64,000 nucleotides of DNA from Paenisporosarcina sp049671445 (GTDB lineage Bacteria; Bacillota; Bacilli; Bacillales_A; Planococcaceae): positions 252,976 through 316,975 of the forward strand of contig NZ_JBATUX010000118.1 in the NCBI RefSeq assembly GCF_049671445.1, in the 5' to 3' direction. This document shows, piece after piece, positions 63,374-64,000 of the stretch (its first letter is position 1; each line of letters starts with the position of its first letter). The notes under the pieces were generated by a model that was not told the DNA's origin, did no database searches, and saw only the letters and a list, made by a program, of their open reading frames with translations. Position numbers and translations under genes: made by a program.

Positions 63374-64000
63374 ATGAAACAAGTTTGGAATTATGAAGTG
63401 CTAGACCAATATGAATTGAATCCACTGACACTTAAAAAAGTCGAGTCAGCTCAAAGCGAACTTAAAGTAAAACTACCTGATTCGTATATAAAATTATTAA
63501 AAGAGCAAAATGGGGGTTCTCTTTATCTCAATGCATTTCCCGTTTCTTTCGAAGACGAAGACCATTTAGCAGTCGATTATTTACTTGGAATTGGAGAAAA
63601 TAAAAGGGAAGGAATACAACAATCCAGATATTTTATTAAGGAATGGGGATTGCCTAAACGCATTGTCTTGTTATGCGGAGATGGGCATACATGGATTGCT
63701 CTTGATTATCGAGAGGTTAATGAAAATCCTCCAGTTATATATATAGACGTTGAACAGGAAATTGAAAAACAACTCTCTTCCTCATTTGATGAGTTTGTTT
63801 CTAAACTTTTCCATATTGATCAACCTAGTAATTTTGGTACTTTTGAAGGGGAACAAACCGAATTTACATATAAAGAAGGAGAAAAGGCTTTTCGAGGAAA
63901 TACCGTCGGAGTAATTAGTTCTGCTCTTGCCCATTTCAGCGAAAATGAATGTGATGTAAATTGGTATATTCATCAAATTGGGAAGCTTGTAAAAAAGAAA
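63374..64000 (+). CDS. SMI1/KNR4 (SUKH) family protein, 3' end outside window
   Basis: 209 codons are visible and still open at the window edge. The SUKH signature is in the first 140 residues: ESAQSELKVKLPDSYIKLLKEQNGG, a following LNAFP/LLGIGE stretch, and LLCGDGHTWIALDYR. SUKH proteins are frequent immunity proteins against polymorphic contact toxins in bacteria; no toxin gene is visible upstream, so this could be an orphan. The C-terminal extension beyond residue 150 is unusual for a single SUKH domain. ATG behind GAAGGGGT. Confidence 0.82.
   Translation, partial: MKQVWNYEVLDQYELNPLTLKKVESAQSELKVKLPDSYIKLLKEQNGGSLYLNAFPVSFEDEDHLAVDYLLGIGENKREGIQQSRYFIKEWGLPKRIVLLCGDGHTWIALDYREVNENPPVIYIDVEQEIEKQLSSSFDEFVSKLFHIDQPSNFGTFEGEQTEFTYKEGEKAFRGNTVGVISSALAHFSENECDVNWYIHQIGKLVKKK

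Noticed and set aside
1..64000. Prophage, integrase, complete insertion sequence, rRNA or tRNA genes
   Set aside because: Looked for on both strands; no transposase, integrase, phage structural gene, rRNA or tRNA could be recognised.

Overview
The window is chromosomal DNA of a low-GC Gram-positive spore-former. Gene content and order follow the Bacillus subtilis ndk–aro–qcr–dapB–pan–dinG–ponA–recU–gpsB–rnpB–ypsC–ypvA segment closely. The departures from that order (no trp genes in the aro cluster, no bshB1 beside bshA, a yugP homologue beside ypjA) and the protein sequences suggest Planococcaceae/Caryophanaceae, perhaps Psychrobacillus or a relative. That genus guess is inference only.

Layout. 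1–6670: the end of ndk, then a compact aromatic amino acid operon (aroC-aroB-aroH-hisC-tyrA-aroA). 6734–11247: ypiA-ypiB-ypiF and the menaquinol:cytochrome c reductase operon qcrABC. 11312–13602: membrane and peptidase genes, including an inverted YitT-family gene. 13711–18567: ypjD-dapB-mgsA-bshA-cca-birA, a tightly overlapped run covering lysine, methylglyoxal, bacillithiol, tRNA CCA and biotin functions. 18604–20955: panBCD behind a leader that looks like a pan-motif RNA. 20992–30500: an accessory stretch with intergenic repeats, decayed genes, small membrane proteins, an alpha/beta hydrolase, a three-gene ABC-2 transporter with visibly higher GC, and a lipoprotein. 30604–38412: dinG-ypmA-ypmB-aspB-asnS-dnaD-nth-ypoC. 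38432–41840 (minus strand): recU-ponA, whose product ends in a highly repetitive Gly/Asn/Glu/Pro tail. 42022–50249: yppE-mrfA-mrfB, gpsB, the RNase P RNA, rlmL and a second DinG-type helicase (ypvA). 50264–64000: a repeat copy, an AlkD-like repair protein, an M32 carboxypeptidase, two HAD phosphatases, a 1448-residue secreted bacillopeptidase F-like protease, an MFS exporter, a candidate two-unit SASP-like protein, and a truncated SUKH-domain gene at the edge.

Most of the window is ordinary core genome. I see no CRISPR array, prophage, integrase, complete IS element, rRNA or tRNA. I did not find a convincing new multi-gene system. The items most worth a second look are the panBCD leader, the SASP-like protein with two putative germination-protease motifs, the dispersed GC-rich repeat family, the trp-less aro cluster and the compositionally distinct ABC operon.
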